Shown: positions 28,516 to 38,163, counted from the stretch's first letter. The stretch is DNA of 64,000 nt from Microthrixaceae bacterium (GCA_016702505.1 JADJDU010000013.1:1-64000), one strand, 5' to 3'. The notes: generated by a model not told the origin, from the sequence alone. Translations and numbers: made by a program.

Positions 28516-29598
28516 GTGCAGCTCGTTCAACTCCGTCATCGCGCCGTGTGCTCGGTCTGCTCCAGCAAGCTTCCACCTCGTTCGGAGGCATGGCACGACG
28601 AAGAGACCAAGCGCACCGTCTGCCCGAGTTGTCACAAGATCGGGACCGCAGCGTCGGCGCCGGTGGCCCCGGTGGTGCCGCCGTCCGCGGATACACCCGA
28701 CGGTTTGGACGCGGCCGGACCGGCCCCAACCATCCCGGACCGGCCCCGGCCCCGGCTGGCCCACCCCGACCCGGTGACGCCGTTCGAGGGCGACGGCATT
28801 GCCGATAGCCCCGAGCGGGAGGCCGTCGGCAAGGAGGTCGACCAGGCGCTCATCGAAAGGGAGCGCGCCGCCATGCGTCACGCCGAGGAGCGACGGCTCG
28901 ACCTGGAACGGGCGGCGCGGGCAGAGCTGGACCGCGCTCGGCAGGCCAGTGAGCTGGACGCTGCGGCGAAAGACCAGGGTCCTCGCCCCGAACAGTCCGA
29001 GGTTCGCCTGACCCCACCGCTGCCGGCACCGGCGCAGCCCCCTGCTCGCAGCGGCAACGGGTGGCGACGCACAAAGCTCCCCCAGGTGGGTCCGTCGCTG
29101 GCCGCCGGCGTGGAGGCACAGCGCGAGATTGCAGAAACCGAAGCCGGAACCAGCGCCATCCACCGGGCCCTCGAGGCCGCTCGGCCTCACGGGCTCGAGA
29201 TCATCCACTCGCGGCCGTGGGGCGGGACCCAGGTTGAGAACGAAGCCATCGTGGTGGCCCCCAGTGGGATCTGGGTGGTCGACGGCATGGGAGACTCCGA
29301 ACGTCCGGTGGAGAAAGGCTTCCTGGGGGGTCACGGAGGATCGGAGCTGTTGAACGTGGTCGGTGGCCGCACGTCTCTGATCAGCGGGCTCTTGTTCGAC
29401 TCCCCGTTCCAACGGGTCCCGGTTCGTGGGGCGCTGGTATTCGAAGGCACGGTTCCGGGTTGGTTCGATGATCCCTTCAACCTGGCGGGGATCGCCATCA
29501 CCACCCCGCGCGACCTGATCGACCAGCTCTTCACCCCGCTGCACCTCGATGCGGACACCCGCCGACGCGTCGCCCAACACCTCGTCAACCGGTTCTGA
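28516..29598 (+). CDS. Zinc-ribbon protein with a NERD-like C-terminal domain
   Basis: About 360 aa if the GTG at 28516 is used; no strong Shine-Dalgarno decides the start. An N-terminal four-Cys ribbon (CSVC...CPSC, residues about 12-38) is followed by a Pro-rich linker and a long charged segment likely to be coiled coil (REAVGKEVDQALIERERAA to ARQASELDAAAK). The C-terminal domain (GTSAIHRALEAARPHGLEI, AIVVAPSGIWVVDG, LITTPRDLIDQLF-like end) resembles nuclease-related (NERD) domains, but I do not see an unambiguous catalytic set. The role is unknown. Confidence 0.5.
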   Translation: MQLVQLRHRAVCSVCSSKLPPRSEAWHDEETKRTVCPSCHKIGTAASAPVAPVVPPSADTPDGLDAAGPAPTIPDRPRPRLAHPDPVTPFEGDGIADSPEREAVGKEVDQALIERERAAMRHAEERRLDLERAARAELDRARQASELDAAAKDQGPRPEQSEVRLTPPLPAPAQPPARSGNGWRRTKLPQVGPSLAAGVEAQREIAETEAGTSAIHRALEAARPHGLEIIHSRPWGGTQVENEAIVVAPSGIWVVDGMGDSERPVEKGFLGGHGGSELLNVVGGRTSLISGLLFDSPFQRVPVRGALVFEGTVPGWFDDPFNLAGIAITTPRDLIDQLFTPLHLDADTRRRVAQHLVNRF

Positions 29599-29637
29599 CC
29601 GGCCAGGTAAATCGGTCGGGTCGGAAGCGGCGTCAGC

Positions 29638-30928
29638 TCAGCCACCGACCAAGTCGGTCGGATCGGTGGACGGAGCCTCCACCAGGTCCCACGTCCGGCC
29701 CCGCCGCTCATAGCGCCACCATCGACCATCCGCGGTCACCCGGAGCTGCACGTCTCCTACCGTGATCCGGTTTGAGCGGACCTGAACCTCGGACGTATCG
29801 ATCCCGGCGTCGGTGAAGGCCCGGACCCCGGCATCGATAACGGTGGGGGCCGGACGCCATCGGCCGTCGTCGGTCTCGGAGACCCCATCGGGGCCAGCGT
29901 GACGCCACAGGGCGGCGCGGGCTGTGAGGTTGGTGGGGGTCTCGCCGGCGGCCCGAGCCAAATCGATCACGGGTAGACCCTGGTCGACCCGCCGGGCCGC
30001 CCGACGGGCCAGGTCGGCAGCCACGCTGAGCTGCAAGCCGCTTTCGGTTCCCCGGGTCAGTTGCGACCATGCCCTCTCGGCAGCATCGGACGCCAGGACG
30101 CGCAGACCAGCAGCCGTGAACGGAGCGTCGGCCGGTGGGTCCGCCGCCCACGGTGTTGGGTCTCCGGGGGAGTCGGGCGGTGGCGGTGGTGGCGGTGGTG
30201 CAACGTCACGGTCTTCGCTCGAGCGCTCCAACCACTGTTGCCAGGCCGTCCGGGCCGTCACCCCCGGATCGACCAGCGTCCCACCCTCGGCCCCCGGCCC
30301 CGGCCCCTGAGTCAGAGCCTGAGCCAGAACCAGAGCCTGAGCCTGAGCCGCCCTCGGTTGTGCCCGCGGCTGGGTTCTCACTCGCTCCAGGTCCCGCACC
30401 ACCGCGGCGGCGAGACCGAACTGCGCCTAGGAGGGCATCGGGATGGCGACCCCTCAACGTGAACAGCACGAAGGGGTCCGCGTCGACGGCATCGGCCACC
30501 ACGTAGCAGACGGCGGCGGCATGCTTGCACGGGTCGGCGTGGTCCGGGCACGAGCAGCGCGGTACCAGGTCGCCCGACACCGGAAGCAGTTCCACCCCGT
30601 TGGCTCGGGCGTCGTCGATGACGCCAGGTACGAGCTCGTGGTCGAGCAGCGCCGCGGCATGGCCAGCCCTGGCCGCCAGGGCATCGAGGAGACGCTCCCA
30701 CTCGTCGTCGCCGAAGGTACGGACCCCGATCGTCGCTCGGTACGGAAGGACCCGCGAGCCGCGGACCAGCGCGGTGATCCGACCCGGCTCCAGCTCCACT
30801 CGGTTGACGTTTCCCTGTCGGGCGTAGGTGCGGCCTCGGGGCAGCCGGTTGGGGTCGAGGTCGGCCCGTTTCTCCAGCGCTTCGACCCAGGCCTGACCCC
30901 ACCACGTGTTCCCGAACTGGCGGGCCAT
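29638..30928 (-). pseudogene. SWIM zinc-finger protein, frameshifted
   Basis: Starts ATG at 30928, sharing one base with the helicase stop (TGATG). The N-terminal frame gives FGNTWWGQAWVEALE, GNVNRVELEPGRITALVRGS and the SWIM zinc site CSCPDHADPCKHAAAVCYV. Near 30,427 the frame must change to continue as GLAAAVVRDLERVRTQPRA, WLERSSEDRDV and a C-terminal part typical of these proteins (LASDAAERAWSQLTRG; DLARAAGETPTNLTARAAL) to 29638. The unshifted frame instead runs into an artificial-looking Gly-Ser repeat. SWIM proteins of this kind accompany Snf2 helicases and probably act with them on DNA. One base restores a protein of about 430 aa. Confidence 0.7.
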
Positions 30929-33885
30929 CAGCGGTCACCTCCCGGAGTCGGTTCGGTTTCGGAGCCGAGCGACACCAGGAGCCGGAGATCGTCGTCACCC
31001 AGATCTGAGATCCAGCCCTCACCGGAGGTGACCACCACGTCGGCCAGCGCCCGCTTGTCGGCCAGCAGGCCAGCCACCTTGTCCTCGACCGTGCCCTCGC
31101 AGATGAGCCGGTGCACCTGCACGGGCCGGTCCTGGCCGATGCGCCAGGCTCGGTCGCTGGCCTGATCCTCGACCGCGGGGTTCCACCAACGGTCGTAATG
31201 GATTACGTGGGTGGCGCGGGTCAGGTTCAGTCCGGTGCCCCCGGCCTTCACCGAGATCACGAAGATCGGGATGTCGCCGGCCTGGAACCGGTCGACCATC
31301 GCTTGGCGGGCCGCCTCGGGTACGCCGCCATGGAGGAACTGTGCGGCCCGACCCGGTCGGTCTAGGTGTCGGGTCAACAGGTGGCCCATAGCTCGGTACT
31401 GGGTGAAGACCAGGACCGAATCCCCCTCGTCGCAGAGGGTGTCGATCAGCTCGGTGGTGGCGTCGAACTTTCCTGATCGACCGACCAGCTCGCCGGGGCT
31501 GGCCCCGTCCTGGTGCAGGAACTGGGCGGGATGGTTGCAGATCTGTTTGAGCCCCGTGAGCAGCTTGAGCACCAGACCTCGGCGGGCGATCCCCTTGGTT
31601 TGGGCCACCTGGTCGAGCGTCTCGTTGACCATGGCCTCATAGAGGGTTCTCTGCTCGGTGGTGAGGGGAACGACCTCGTCGGTCTCGGTCTTGGGCGGTA
31701 GGTCGGGGGCGATCTCGGGATCAGACTTGCGGCGGCGCAACAAGAAGGGGCGGACGAGCCGGTTGAGGGCAGCCGCCGCCTCGGAATCTCGATCTCGTTC
31801 GACGGGAACGGCGACCTTGCGGCGGAACGTGTCGAGTGGGCCGAGCAGCCCGGGGGTGGTCCAGTCGAGCAGGGACCACAGGTCGACCAGGCGGTTCTCC
31901 ACCGGTGTTCCGGTGAGCGCGAAACGGGCCGGGGCCGGAACCTGGCGGAGTGCCCGGGCGGTTCGAGACAGCGGGTTCTTGATGGCCTGGGCTTCATCGG
32001 CGGCGATCAGACCCCACTCCAGCCCAGCCAGTACGGCCACGTCACGGCGAAGGACCGAGTAGGTGGTGAGGACCAGCGAATCGGCAGCGAGCTCGCCGAG
32101 TGACCGGTCGACCCCGTGGTACCGGACGACGGGGGTGTCTGGGGCGAAACGGGCGGCTTCGCGGGACCAGTTGCCGAGCACCGATACCGGGCACACCACC
32201 AGCGTCGGTCGACGATCCGCGCCCATGGCGTGGGCGCGGGTCAGGTGCAGGGTCAGGAACTGCACGGTCTTGCCTAGGCCCATGTCGTCGGCGAGCACCC
32301 CGCCCAGGCCCAGCTCGGCCATCTCGGTCAGCCATGTCACCCCGTCTAGCTGGTATGGCCGCAACGTGGCGTTGAGCCCCGGCGGTGCCTGCCATCTACC
32401 TCGGTGGCCTCCATCGGCATGTCCGGCAGCCAGGTCGGCCAGACGGGTGGCCAGGCCGGTGAGGGGACCGTGGACCTCGGCCGGGATCGACTCATCGTCG
32501 ACCGTCAGCTCACCACCGAGAGCCACGGCAAGGGCCTCTCCGGCTGAAACCGTGCGTCGTTGGCGAAGCCGGGCCAGCCGGCTGGGGTCGGCGCGCACCC
32601 AGTGCCCCCGCAAGCGGATCACACCTCGCTTGGCTTCGACCAGGGCCGCGACCTCGGCAGGAGTGAGCGGCTCACCGTCTATGGATGCCGACCAGCTCAG
32701 CTCACACAGGCCGGTGAACGACATGGTCCCGGCCCGATCAGCGGTCAAGGAGTCCGATGACACCACCGGATTGAGCTCTACCCCCTGAAGGACCGTCTTG
32801 GGCCAACGCACCTCGATGCCTGCCCCGGCCAGGGTCTCGGTCACCGGGCCCAGCAGGTCGCCCACCTCTTCGCCGCTCAGGTCCAAGTCGGTGGGCCGAG
32901 CCTGATCGAGCAGGCGACCGAGCGGTGGCCACACTCGGCTCCCCCGGTGCAGGACCACTAGGAGGTCGTCTTCGACGGTGGGCCCAAATCGGTCGAGCAC
33001 TTCGCTGGGGGCGTCCCAGAGATCGGCGGCATCGAGGACGAGGCTGCGGTCGGCGACGCTGCCCACCTCGACCACCGCCCTGAACCTGTCCATGTCCTCG
33101 GGGTCGTGATGGCCCTCTCCGCCGGTTTCGTCGGGAACATCGGTGTGGTCGGGGACGTCGGTGTCGCCGATGGCCAGTGCTCCACCTGCTTCCAGACGGA
33201 GTGAGACGCTGGCCCGAGCGTTGATCGAGGACGCGGTGCCAGCCAGCCAGCGCCCCAACTCGCCGTCGTGTCCGCTGCTGCGATCGGCGGTGACCACCCT
33301 TAGCGGGGTGGCGGTGGTAACGGCGTAGGCATCGTGGCCGGCTTCCATGGGGGCGGCCGCGGTGCGGACGTAGGCATCGGCGATGGCGTCCCAGAACCGG
33401 GCGACCAGCCAGCGTGGCGATGCCATCCGGCGGGGCGCGGTCCCCTCCACGGCTCGGGCGTGGGCGGCTGGGGGAAGCGTGTCGGCGATCGCCTCACGCA
33501 GGGCCAGGTCAGAGGGGTCCAGCGGGCCGATCCGCCAGCCGTCGACCCCGTCCTCGTCGATCATGGGGACCAGGCGGCCTCTCGCCATCGGACCCAGGGC
33601 GGCACGGGCAGCCCGGGCCCAACCGTGGACCGAAGGTCCCGACGTCGCTCCGGCGGGCAGGGCGATCAGCTCGTCGAGCACCCGGGTCAGGGGAACGAAG
33701 GTGGCTGGAACGGAACGCTGGCGGACGCTGGATCCAGCGGGGAGGACCAGCTCGACGGTGCGGCTGAAAGAGCCTGGACTGCGAGTCGGGTGCCACAGCG
33801 CCAGCTCCCCGCTGCGGGCCGGTCTACCCGGTACGAACACGGCCTCGAGTCCGGGCACCGACAGCAGTAGGTCGGGAGAGGCCAT
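30928..33885 (-). CDS. Snf2-family DEAD/DEAH-box helicase
   Basis: 985 aa from the ATG at 33885 (MASPDLLLSVPGLEAVFV); open sequence further upstream lacks family content and runs into the mdh start region. The N-terminal half is the bacterial Snf2-associated domain. The ATPase core has DDMGLGKTVQFLTLHL (Walker A, about residue 530), TLVVCPVSVLGNW, AADEAQAIKNPLS (box II) and ALTGTPVENRLVDLWSL. The C-terminal helicase lobe has VFTQYRAMGHLLTRHL, GGTGLNLTRATHVIHYDRWW and DRAWRIGQDRPVQVHRLI. It is an ATP-dependent DNA translocase, probably acting in repair or nucleoprotein remodelling, and is coupled by TGATG to the SWIM gene. Confidence 0.9.
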   Translation of the reverse strand: MASPDLLLSVPGLEAVFVPGRPARSGELALWHPTRSPGSFSRTVELVLPAGSSVRQRSVPATFVPLTRVLDELIALPAGATSGPSVHGWARAARAALGPMARGRLVPMIDEDGVDGWRIGPLDPSDLALREAIADTLPPAAHARAVEGTAPRRMASPRWLVARFWDAIADAYVRTAAAPMEAGHDAYAVTTATPLRVVTADRSSGHDGELGRWLAGTASSINARASVSLRLEAGGALAIGDTDVPDHTDVPDETGGEGHHDPEDMDRFRAVVEVGSVADRSLVLDAADLWDAPSEVLDRFGPTVEDDLLVVLHRGSRVWPPLGRLLDQARPTDLDLSGEEVGDLLGPVTETLAGAGIEVRWPKTVLQGVELNPVVSSDSLTADRAGTMSFTGLCELSWSASIDGEPLTPAEVAALVEAKRGVIRLRGHWVRADPSRLARLRQRRTVSAGEALAVALGGELTVDDESIPAEVHGPLTGLATRLADLAAGHADGGHRGRWQAPPGLNATLRPYQLDGVTWLTEMAELGLGGVLADDMGLGKTVQFLTLHLTRAHAMGADRRPTLVVCPVSVLGNWSREAARFAPDTPVVRYHGVDRSLGELAADSLVLTTYSVLRRDVAVLAGLEWGLIAADEAQAIKNPLSRTARALRQVPAPARFALTGTPVENRLVDLWSLLDWTTPGLLGPLDTFRRKVAVPVERDRDSEAAAALNRLVRPFLLRRRKSDPEIAPDLPPKTETDEVVPLTTEQRTLYEAMVNETLDQVAQTKGIARRGLVLKLLTGLKQICNHPAQFLHQDGASPGELVGRSGKFDATTELIDTLCDEGDSVLVFTQYRAMGHLLTRHLDRPGRAAQFLHGGVPEAARQAMVDRFQAGDIPIFVISVKAGGTGLNLTRATHVIHYDRWWNPAVEDQASDRAWRIGQDRPVQVHRLICEGTVEDKVAGLLADKRALADVVVTSGEGWISDLGDDDLRLLVSLGSETEPTPGGDR

Positions 33886-34034
33886 CCGGTCGAGGATAGG
33901 GAAAGCCACGGCTGTTGCGATCGGGATAGAGGTCCGAACCTGGGGGTTTCTGGATGGAAACGGCGATGGTGGGGCTGGATAGGGTGAATTCGACCCTTGT
34001 CCGTTCAGGTCCCATCGCCCCCAGGAGCACATAG

Positions 34035-35024
34035 ATGTCCAAGTCGCCCGTCCGCATCGCTGTAACCGGAGCCGCTGGCCAGATCGGCTACAGCCTCCTG
34101 TTCCGCATCGCCAGCGGAGCGGTGTTGGGCCCTGATCAGCCGGTTTCGCTGCAACTGCTCGAGATCACGCCGGCCCTCGGTGCCCTCGAAGGTGTGGCCA
34201 TGGAGCTCGACGACTGCGCCTTCCCGCTGCTCTCGTCGATCGTCAAGACCGACGACCCCGACGTCGCTTTTGGTGACGCCGACATCGCCTTCCTGGTTGG
34301 ATCGATGCCCCGCAAGGAAGGCATGGAGCGCAGCGACCTCCTCGCTGCCAACGGCGCCATCTTCACCACTCAAGGTCAGGCCCTGTCGCGAAGCGCCAGC
34401 CGTGACGTGAAGGTTCTCGTGGTCGGAAACCCGGCCAACACCAACTCCCTGATCGCCATGAACAACGCTCCGGAGCTGGACCCCCGTCAGTTCACGGCCA
34501 TGACCCGTCTCGACCACAACCGGGCCATGGCCCAACTGGCAGCCAAGACCGGCACCACCGTCAACGACGTCAAGAAGATGACGATCTGGGGCAACCACTC
34601 GGCCACCCAGTACCCCGACCTGTTCCACGCCGAGGTCGCTGGTCGCAACGCCGCAGAGGCCGTCAACGATCAGGCCTGGCTGGAGGGTGAGTTCATCCCC
34701 ACCGTCCAACAGCGCGGTGCCGCCATCATCAAGGCCCGGGGTCTGTCTTCGGCCGCGTCGGCCGCCAACGCCGCCATCGACCATGTACACGACTGGGTGG
34801 CTGGTACCCCCGACGGCGACTGGGTGTCCATGGCGGTTCCCTCCGACGGTAGCTACGGCGTGCCCGAAGGCCTCATGAGCTCGTTCCCCTGTGTGTGCAA
34901 GGACGGCCAGTGGGAGATCGTCCAGGGCTTGGAGATCGACGACTTCTCCCGTGCCCGTATCGACGCCAGCGCCGCAGAGCTCGCCGATGAGCGCGATGCC
35001 GTCAAGGAACTCGGCCTGATCTGA
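34035..35024 (+). CDS. mdh: Malate dehydrogenase
   Basis: 329 aa, the length of the bacterial malate dehydrogenases close to the cytosolic type. It interconverts malate and oxaloacetate with NAD in the TCA cycle. Visible are the NAD fold VRIAVTGAAGQIGYSLLFRI, the DDCAFPLL segment, the substrate loop SMPRKEGMERSDLL with its arginines, VGNPANTNSLIAM, TRLDHNRAMAQLA and the catalytic-His segment MTIWGNHSATQYPD. It lies divergently from the Snf2 helicase; the ATG follows CCAGGAGCAC. Confidence 0.95.
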   Translation: MSKSPVRIAVTGAAGQIGYSLLFRIASGAVLGPDQPVSLQLLEITPALGALEGVAMELDDCAFPLLSSIVKTDDPDVAFGDADIAFLVGSMPRKEGMERSDLLAANGAIFTTQGQALSRSASRDVKVLVVGNPANTNSLIAMNNAPELDPRQFTAMTRLDHNRAMAQLAAKTGTTVNDVKKMTIWGNHSATQYPDLFHAEVAGRNAAEAVNDQAWLEGEFIPTVQQRGAAIIKARGLSSAASAANAAIDHVHDWVAGTPDGDWVSMAVPSDGSYGVPEGLMSSFPCVCKDGQWEIVQGLEIDDFSRARIDASAAELADERDAVKELGLI

Positions 35025-35049
35025 GGCCAGCACACCACCGGCCGGTTCG

Positions 35050-35886
35050 CTACTTGAGGAACCGGCTGGTGGTGTTGTCGGCCAGGATCTTGCCGCTGGT
35101 CTGACATGTGGGGCAGTAGGCCACCGTGTAGGCCCGGTACTCCACGGCTCGGATGGTGTCGCCGCACACCGGGCACGGCTCACCGCTTCGGTGGTGGACT
35201 TGGGATGTCCGCTGCGCGGATGAGGACATGTCCGAGCGCGCCCGTTCCTCGGTGAGCGACTCGTCGAGGCACTCGCCCATAGCGGTGCTCAGTCGGCCGA
35301 CCTCGGCCGGCGGGAGCTTGGCCGTGGCGGCGAAGGGCGAAAGCCGGGCCCGGTGACAGATCTCGTTGGCCAGCCGGCGTCCCAGGCCGGCGATGATGTG
35401 CTGGTCTCGAAGGAACCCGTGAAGGCGCATGGGGTGGGCAGTCAGCAGGTCGGAAAGGGCGGCGACATCGACGGTGTCGGCGTCGGGACCGAGCCCTAGG
35501 ACCGGGTCCTGGGTCTCGATGTCTCCGCTCACCACCCACACCCCGGCCTTGCGCTCGTGGCCGGGTTCGGTGAGCAGCAGCGCCCTGCCGTCCTCGAAGG
35601 TCCAACGGGCGATACCCCCTCGGGGCTTGGCCGTCTGTTTGGGATCGGGCTTGAGGCGCCCGCCCTGCATCAGGTGCACCACGAAGGTGACCGGACCCGC
35701 GTCCAACGTGAGGTACTTGCCTCGACGACCGACTCGCTCCAGCGGATGACCGTTGGCCTGGGCCGGATCGGGGAGCGCGGTCTTGAGCGCGGTGAAGGTG
35801 ATGGGACGGAACCGGTCGATGGTGGTGCCGCCGAACTCCTCGGTGAGCCGCTCGGCGTGGGCCTGCAACTCGGGGAGCTCGGGCAT
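35050..35886 (-). CDS. Fpg/Nei-family DNA glycosylase
   Basis: 278 aa. It begins MPELPELQAHAERL, giving the Pro2 nucleophile after Met removal and Glu as in bifunctional base-excision glycosylases/AP lyases. It has a DNA-binding helix-two-turn-helix (FLRDQHIIAGLGRRLANEI) and ends with a four-Cys zinc finger (CPVCGDTIRAVEY, AYCPTCQ). The second position group is ELPELQ rather than the ELPEVE of canonical Fpg, so the substrate class (8-oxoG or oxidised pyrimidines) is left open. Its ATG directly abuts the stop of the SCP2 gene. Confidence 0.85.
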   Translation of the reverse strand: MPELPELQAHAERLTEEFGGTTIDRFRPITFTALKTALPDPAQANGHPLERVGRRGKYLTLDAGPVTFVVHLMQGGRLKPDPKQTAKPRGGIARWTFEDGRALLLTEPGHERKAGVWVVSGDIETQDPVLGLGPDADTVDVAALSDLLTAHPMRLHGFLRDQHIIAGLGRRLANEICHRARLSPFAATAKLPPAEVGRLSTAMGECLDESLTEERARSDMSSSAQRTSQVHHRSGEPCPVCGDTIRAVEYRAYTVAYCPTCQTSGKILADNTTSRFLK

Positions 35887-36321
35887 CTAGATCTCCGGTC
35901 CGAAGTCGGTGCGATCCCTCACCGAGGCGAAGACATCGGCGAGTGCGGCCAGTGCCTCTTGGGTGTCGACCAGGGCGCGTAGATCTCCACCGACTCGTAG
36001 TTCGCCGGTCATGAACGCCCGTTGCGCCGAAGCCGTACCCATCGCGATGGCGCGAGCGGTGGCCTCGGTCTGGGTGAAGGTGACGGTGGCGTTGGTCGCT
36101 GGACCGGCGGCCACCGTCACCTCGCCGTGGTCGAAGGAGAGGTGGAACACAACCGGCGCGCCGTCTCCACCCATCGTCACCCGCTGCTCGATCACCAGCC
36201 CGATGTTGGCGGTGTGGTCGGCCAGGGCGGCATCACCGGATGCGACCTCGTGCAGGGCGGAGATCCACTCGGCTGACAAGAACGCGACCACGGCCCCGAC
36301 GCTAACGCGACGGTCGGCCAT
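35887..36321 (-). CDS. SCP2 sterol-binding-domain protein
   Basis: 144 aa, one compact SCP2-like domain: ISALHEVASGDAALADHTA, IEQRVTMGGDGAPVVFHLS, VTVAAGPATNATVTFTQTE, MGTASAQRAFMTGELRVGG and DLRALVDTQEALAALADVF. Such domains form a hydrophobic pocket for lipids or lipid-like ligands. It is the first gene of a two-gene unit with the glycosylase, with zero intergenic spacing; no functional link between the two is obvious. Confidence 0.8.
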   Translation of the reverse strand: MADRRVSVGAVVAFLSAEWISALHEVASGDAALADHTANIGLVIEQRVTMGGDGAPVVFHLSFDHGEVTVAAGPATNATVTFTQTEATARAIAMGTASAQRAFMTGELRVGGDLRALVDTQEALAALADVFASVRDRTDFGPEI

Positions 36322-36370
36322 CGCCCGCCGTTCGAGTTCAACGGCTCCGGGTTGGAGCTACGGTCCGTCT

Positions 36371-37360
36371 GTGACCGTGGATCCCTATTCCCCCGCCGAT
36401 CAGGCACCACCCGCCGATCGCTTCGACCGGGTTCCGCCAGCCGATGAAGGGGTTCACCAGCCCGGGCCCGAAGACTTGTGGGGCGAGAGCTGGTACCTCG
36501 ACGCCGTCGACCCCGACGCCGGCGTGGCCGCCTACGTCCGGCTGGGCCTCTACCCCAACCAGGGGATCGCTTGGTACTGGGCCTGCCTGGTGGGTGAAGG
36601 CCGCCCGTTGGTGACAGTGATCGATCACGACATCGCCTTGCCTCGCCAGGGTCTGGAGATCCGCACCGAGGGGTTGTGGTGTGATTACAACGTCGAAACC
36701 CCCCTCGATCATGTTTCGGTGGGGGTGGAGGCCTTTGCCGTCGAGGTCGAGGACCCCACCGCGGTGTACGGCGACCTGCGAGGGAACCGGGTGCCATTCG
36801 GCCTCGACTTGGAGTGGGAGACGTCCGGCGGCATCTACGCCTACCCGGGCACCACCCGCTACGAGGTTCCGTGCCGGGTGCACGGTGAGATCCTGCTGGC
36901 CGGCGAGACGATCGACCTCGACGGTTGGGGCCAGCGTGACCACTCGTGGGGGGCGCGGGACTGGTGGACGTACTCGTGGAGTTGGATGGCCGGTTGGCTG
37001 AACGACGGGACCCGGTTCCACGGCACCAGCGTCCGCATCGAAGGTTTGGACCTCTACGGCACCGGCTACATCCAGGTCCCTCGGCCCGATCTGGCCGTGC
37101 GCGAGGGCGGCGGAGAGTGGGAGATGACCGCGGTCGACGTGGTCGGTCACCAGGAGGACCTGAGGGCACCGGGTTTGCCGGGACCGGGACGATGGCAGGT
37201 CGGTGATCTGGACTTGGCCGTGGAACCGGTGGCCTTCGCCCCGGTGGGGCTGTCCGCTTCGGATGGTCGCTACAGCCGGTTCCCCCGGGCGTGGTGTCGG
37301 TTCACGGCCGTCGACGGCAGGACCGGCCACGGCTGGGTGGAGTGGAACCTCCCGGACTGA
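36371..37360 (+). CDS. AttH/CrtC-like (lipocalin-type) protein of unknown substrate
   Basis: 329 aa from the GTG at 36371. It is rich in aromatic beta-strands, with the strongly conserved-looking WGQRDHSWGARDWWTYSW core at about residues 190-207, preceded by IYAYPGTTRYEVPCRVHG and followed by FHGTSVRIEGLDLYGTGYI. The pattern resembles the duplicated lipocalin-like fold of AttH/CrtC-type and related DUF proteins that act on lipids or isoprenoids, but a specific family could not be fixed. No signal peptide or membrane segment is seen. Confidence 0.55.
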   Translation: MTVDPYSPADQAPPADRFDRVPPADEGVHQPGPEDLWGESWYLDAVDPDAGVAAYVRLGLYPNQGIAWYWACLVGEGRPLVTVIDHDIALPRQGLEIRTEGLWCDYNVETPLDHVSVGVEAFAVEVEDPTAVYGDLRGNRVPFGLDLEWETSGGIYAYPGTTRYEVPCRVHGEILLAGETIDLDGWGQRDHSWGARDWWTYSWSWMAGWLNDGTRFHGTSVRIEGLDLYGTGYIQVPRPDLAVREGGGEWEMTAVDVVGHQEDLRAPGLPGPGRWQVGDLDLAVEPVAFAPVGLSASDGRYSRFPRAWCRFTAVDGRTGHGWVEWNLPD

Positions 37361-37399
37361 GACCTGCGGAGATCGGCTTTGCCGGTCGCAGCAGCGAAG
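37361..37399 (+). repeat. 39-bp dispersed repeat, copy 1
   Basis: A 39-bp sequence starting at the base after a stop codon. It is exactly the reverse complement of 49291-49329, 12 kb away. No flanking homology extends the match in either direction. Confidence 0.85.
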
Positions 37400-37401
37400 G
37401 C

Positions 37402-38163
37402 TCAGGTCTGGTCGGTCTCGGTGGGTTGTCCGGCGCCCTGACGGCGGCGGATCTCTTCGACGTCGTCGATGAGGTCGGGTGGTACCAGTTCTGGATCGGC
37501 GTCTTCGGGATGGAGGCGAACGAGGATGATGCGTCGCCACACGAACCAGCCGATAGCACCGAGGATGGCCAGCACCACCACGTACTGGGCGTAGCTCATG
37601 ATCGATTGGACGGTGTCCCAGCGCTCTCGGGCGAAGTAGCCGACCATGATCAGGGCCACGTTCCACACCCCTGATCCGATGGCGGTGTAGAGGGTGAACC
37701 GCAACGGGTTCATGCGCCGCAGCCCGGCCGGCACCGACACCACCGACCTCACCAACGGCACGCAGCGACACATGAGCACCGCCAGCTCTTCGTGGCGGTC
37801 GAACCAGGCATCAGCGGTGTCGAAGTCCTTCTCCTTGACGCCGAACCAGCGGCCCCATCGGGCCACGAATCCGCGAAGCCGGTCCTCTCCGATGCCAGCC
37901 CCGATGAGGTACAGGGCCCACGCTCCCACCACCGAACCGATGGTGGCGGCCACGATCATGCCGATGAGCTCGACGGCACCGCGGCCCCCGTCGTGAGCCC
38001 AGATCCCGGCTGCTGGGAGCACGACCTCGGAAGGGATCGGCGGGAACAGGTTCTCTAGCGCCACCAGGAAGGCCACGCCTAGGTAGCCCATGGCGTCGAT
38101 GACGTCTATGACCCAGTCGGTGAGGTCACCGGTGAGGAAGTCGCTGAGCCCGGCCAGAATCAT
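37402..38163 (-). CDS. DedA-family membrane protein
   Basis: 253 aa. The DedA/SNARE-associated signature is present: FLVALENLFPPIPSEVVLP, an Arg-containing reentrant segment (CRCVPLVRSVVSVPAGL) and the GSGVWNVALIMVGYFARER ending. There are about five hydrophobic segments, and the C-terminal tail is cytosolic and acidic. Family members flip or scavenge phospholipid or undecaprenyl-phosphate carriers. It lies 19 bp after the toroid-protein gene, as the last gene of that minus-strand unit. Confidence 0.85.
   Translation of the reverse strand: MILAGLSDFLTGDLTDWVIDVIDAMGYLGVAFLVALENLFPPIPSEVVLPAAGIWAHDGGRGAVELIGMIVAATIGSVVGAWALYLIGAGIGEDRLRGFVARWGRWFGVKEKDFDTADAWFDRHEELAVLMCRCVPLVRSVVSVPAGLRRMNPLRFTLYTAIGSGVWNVALIMVGYFARERWDTVQSIMSYAQYVVVLAILGAIGWFVWRRIILVRLHPEDADPELVPPDLIDDVEEIRRRQGAGQPTETDQT

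Noticed and set aside
30290..30360. Short direct repeats as a CRISPR or minisatellite locus
   Set aside because: The 6-bp units have no spacers and lie inside the SWIM gene's linker; they are codon-level low complexity.
33886..34032. Longer N-terminus of the Snf2 helicase
   Set aside because: The extra 49 residues are low-complexity and would run into the mdh ribosome binding site; the protein from 33885 starts like its family.
35909..36370. N-terminal extension of the AttH/CrtC-like protein
   Set aside because: The open frame upstream of 36371 lies antisense to the SCP2 gene and has shadow composition; the GTG at 36371 begins the plausible protein.
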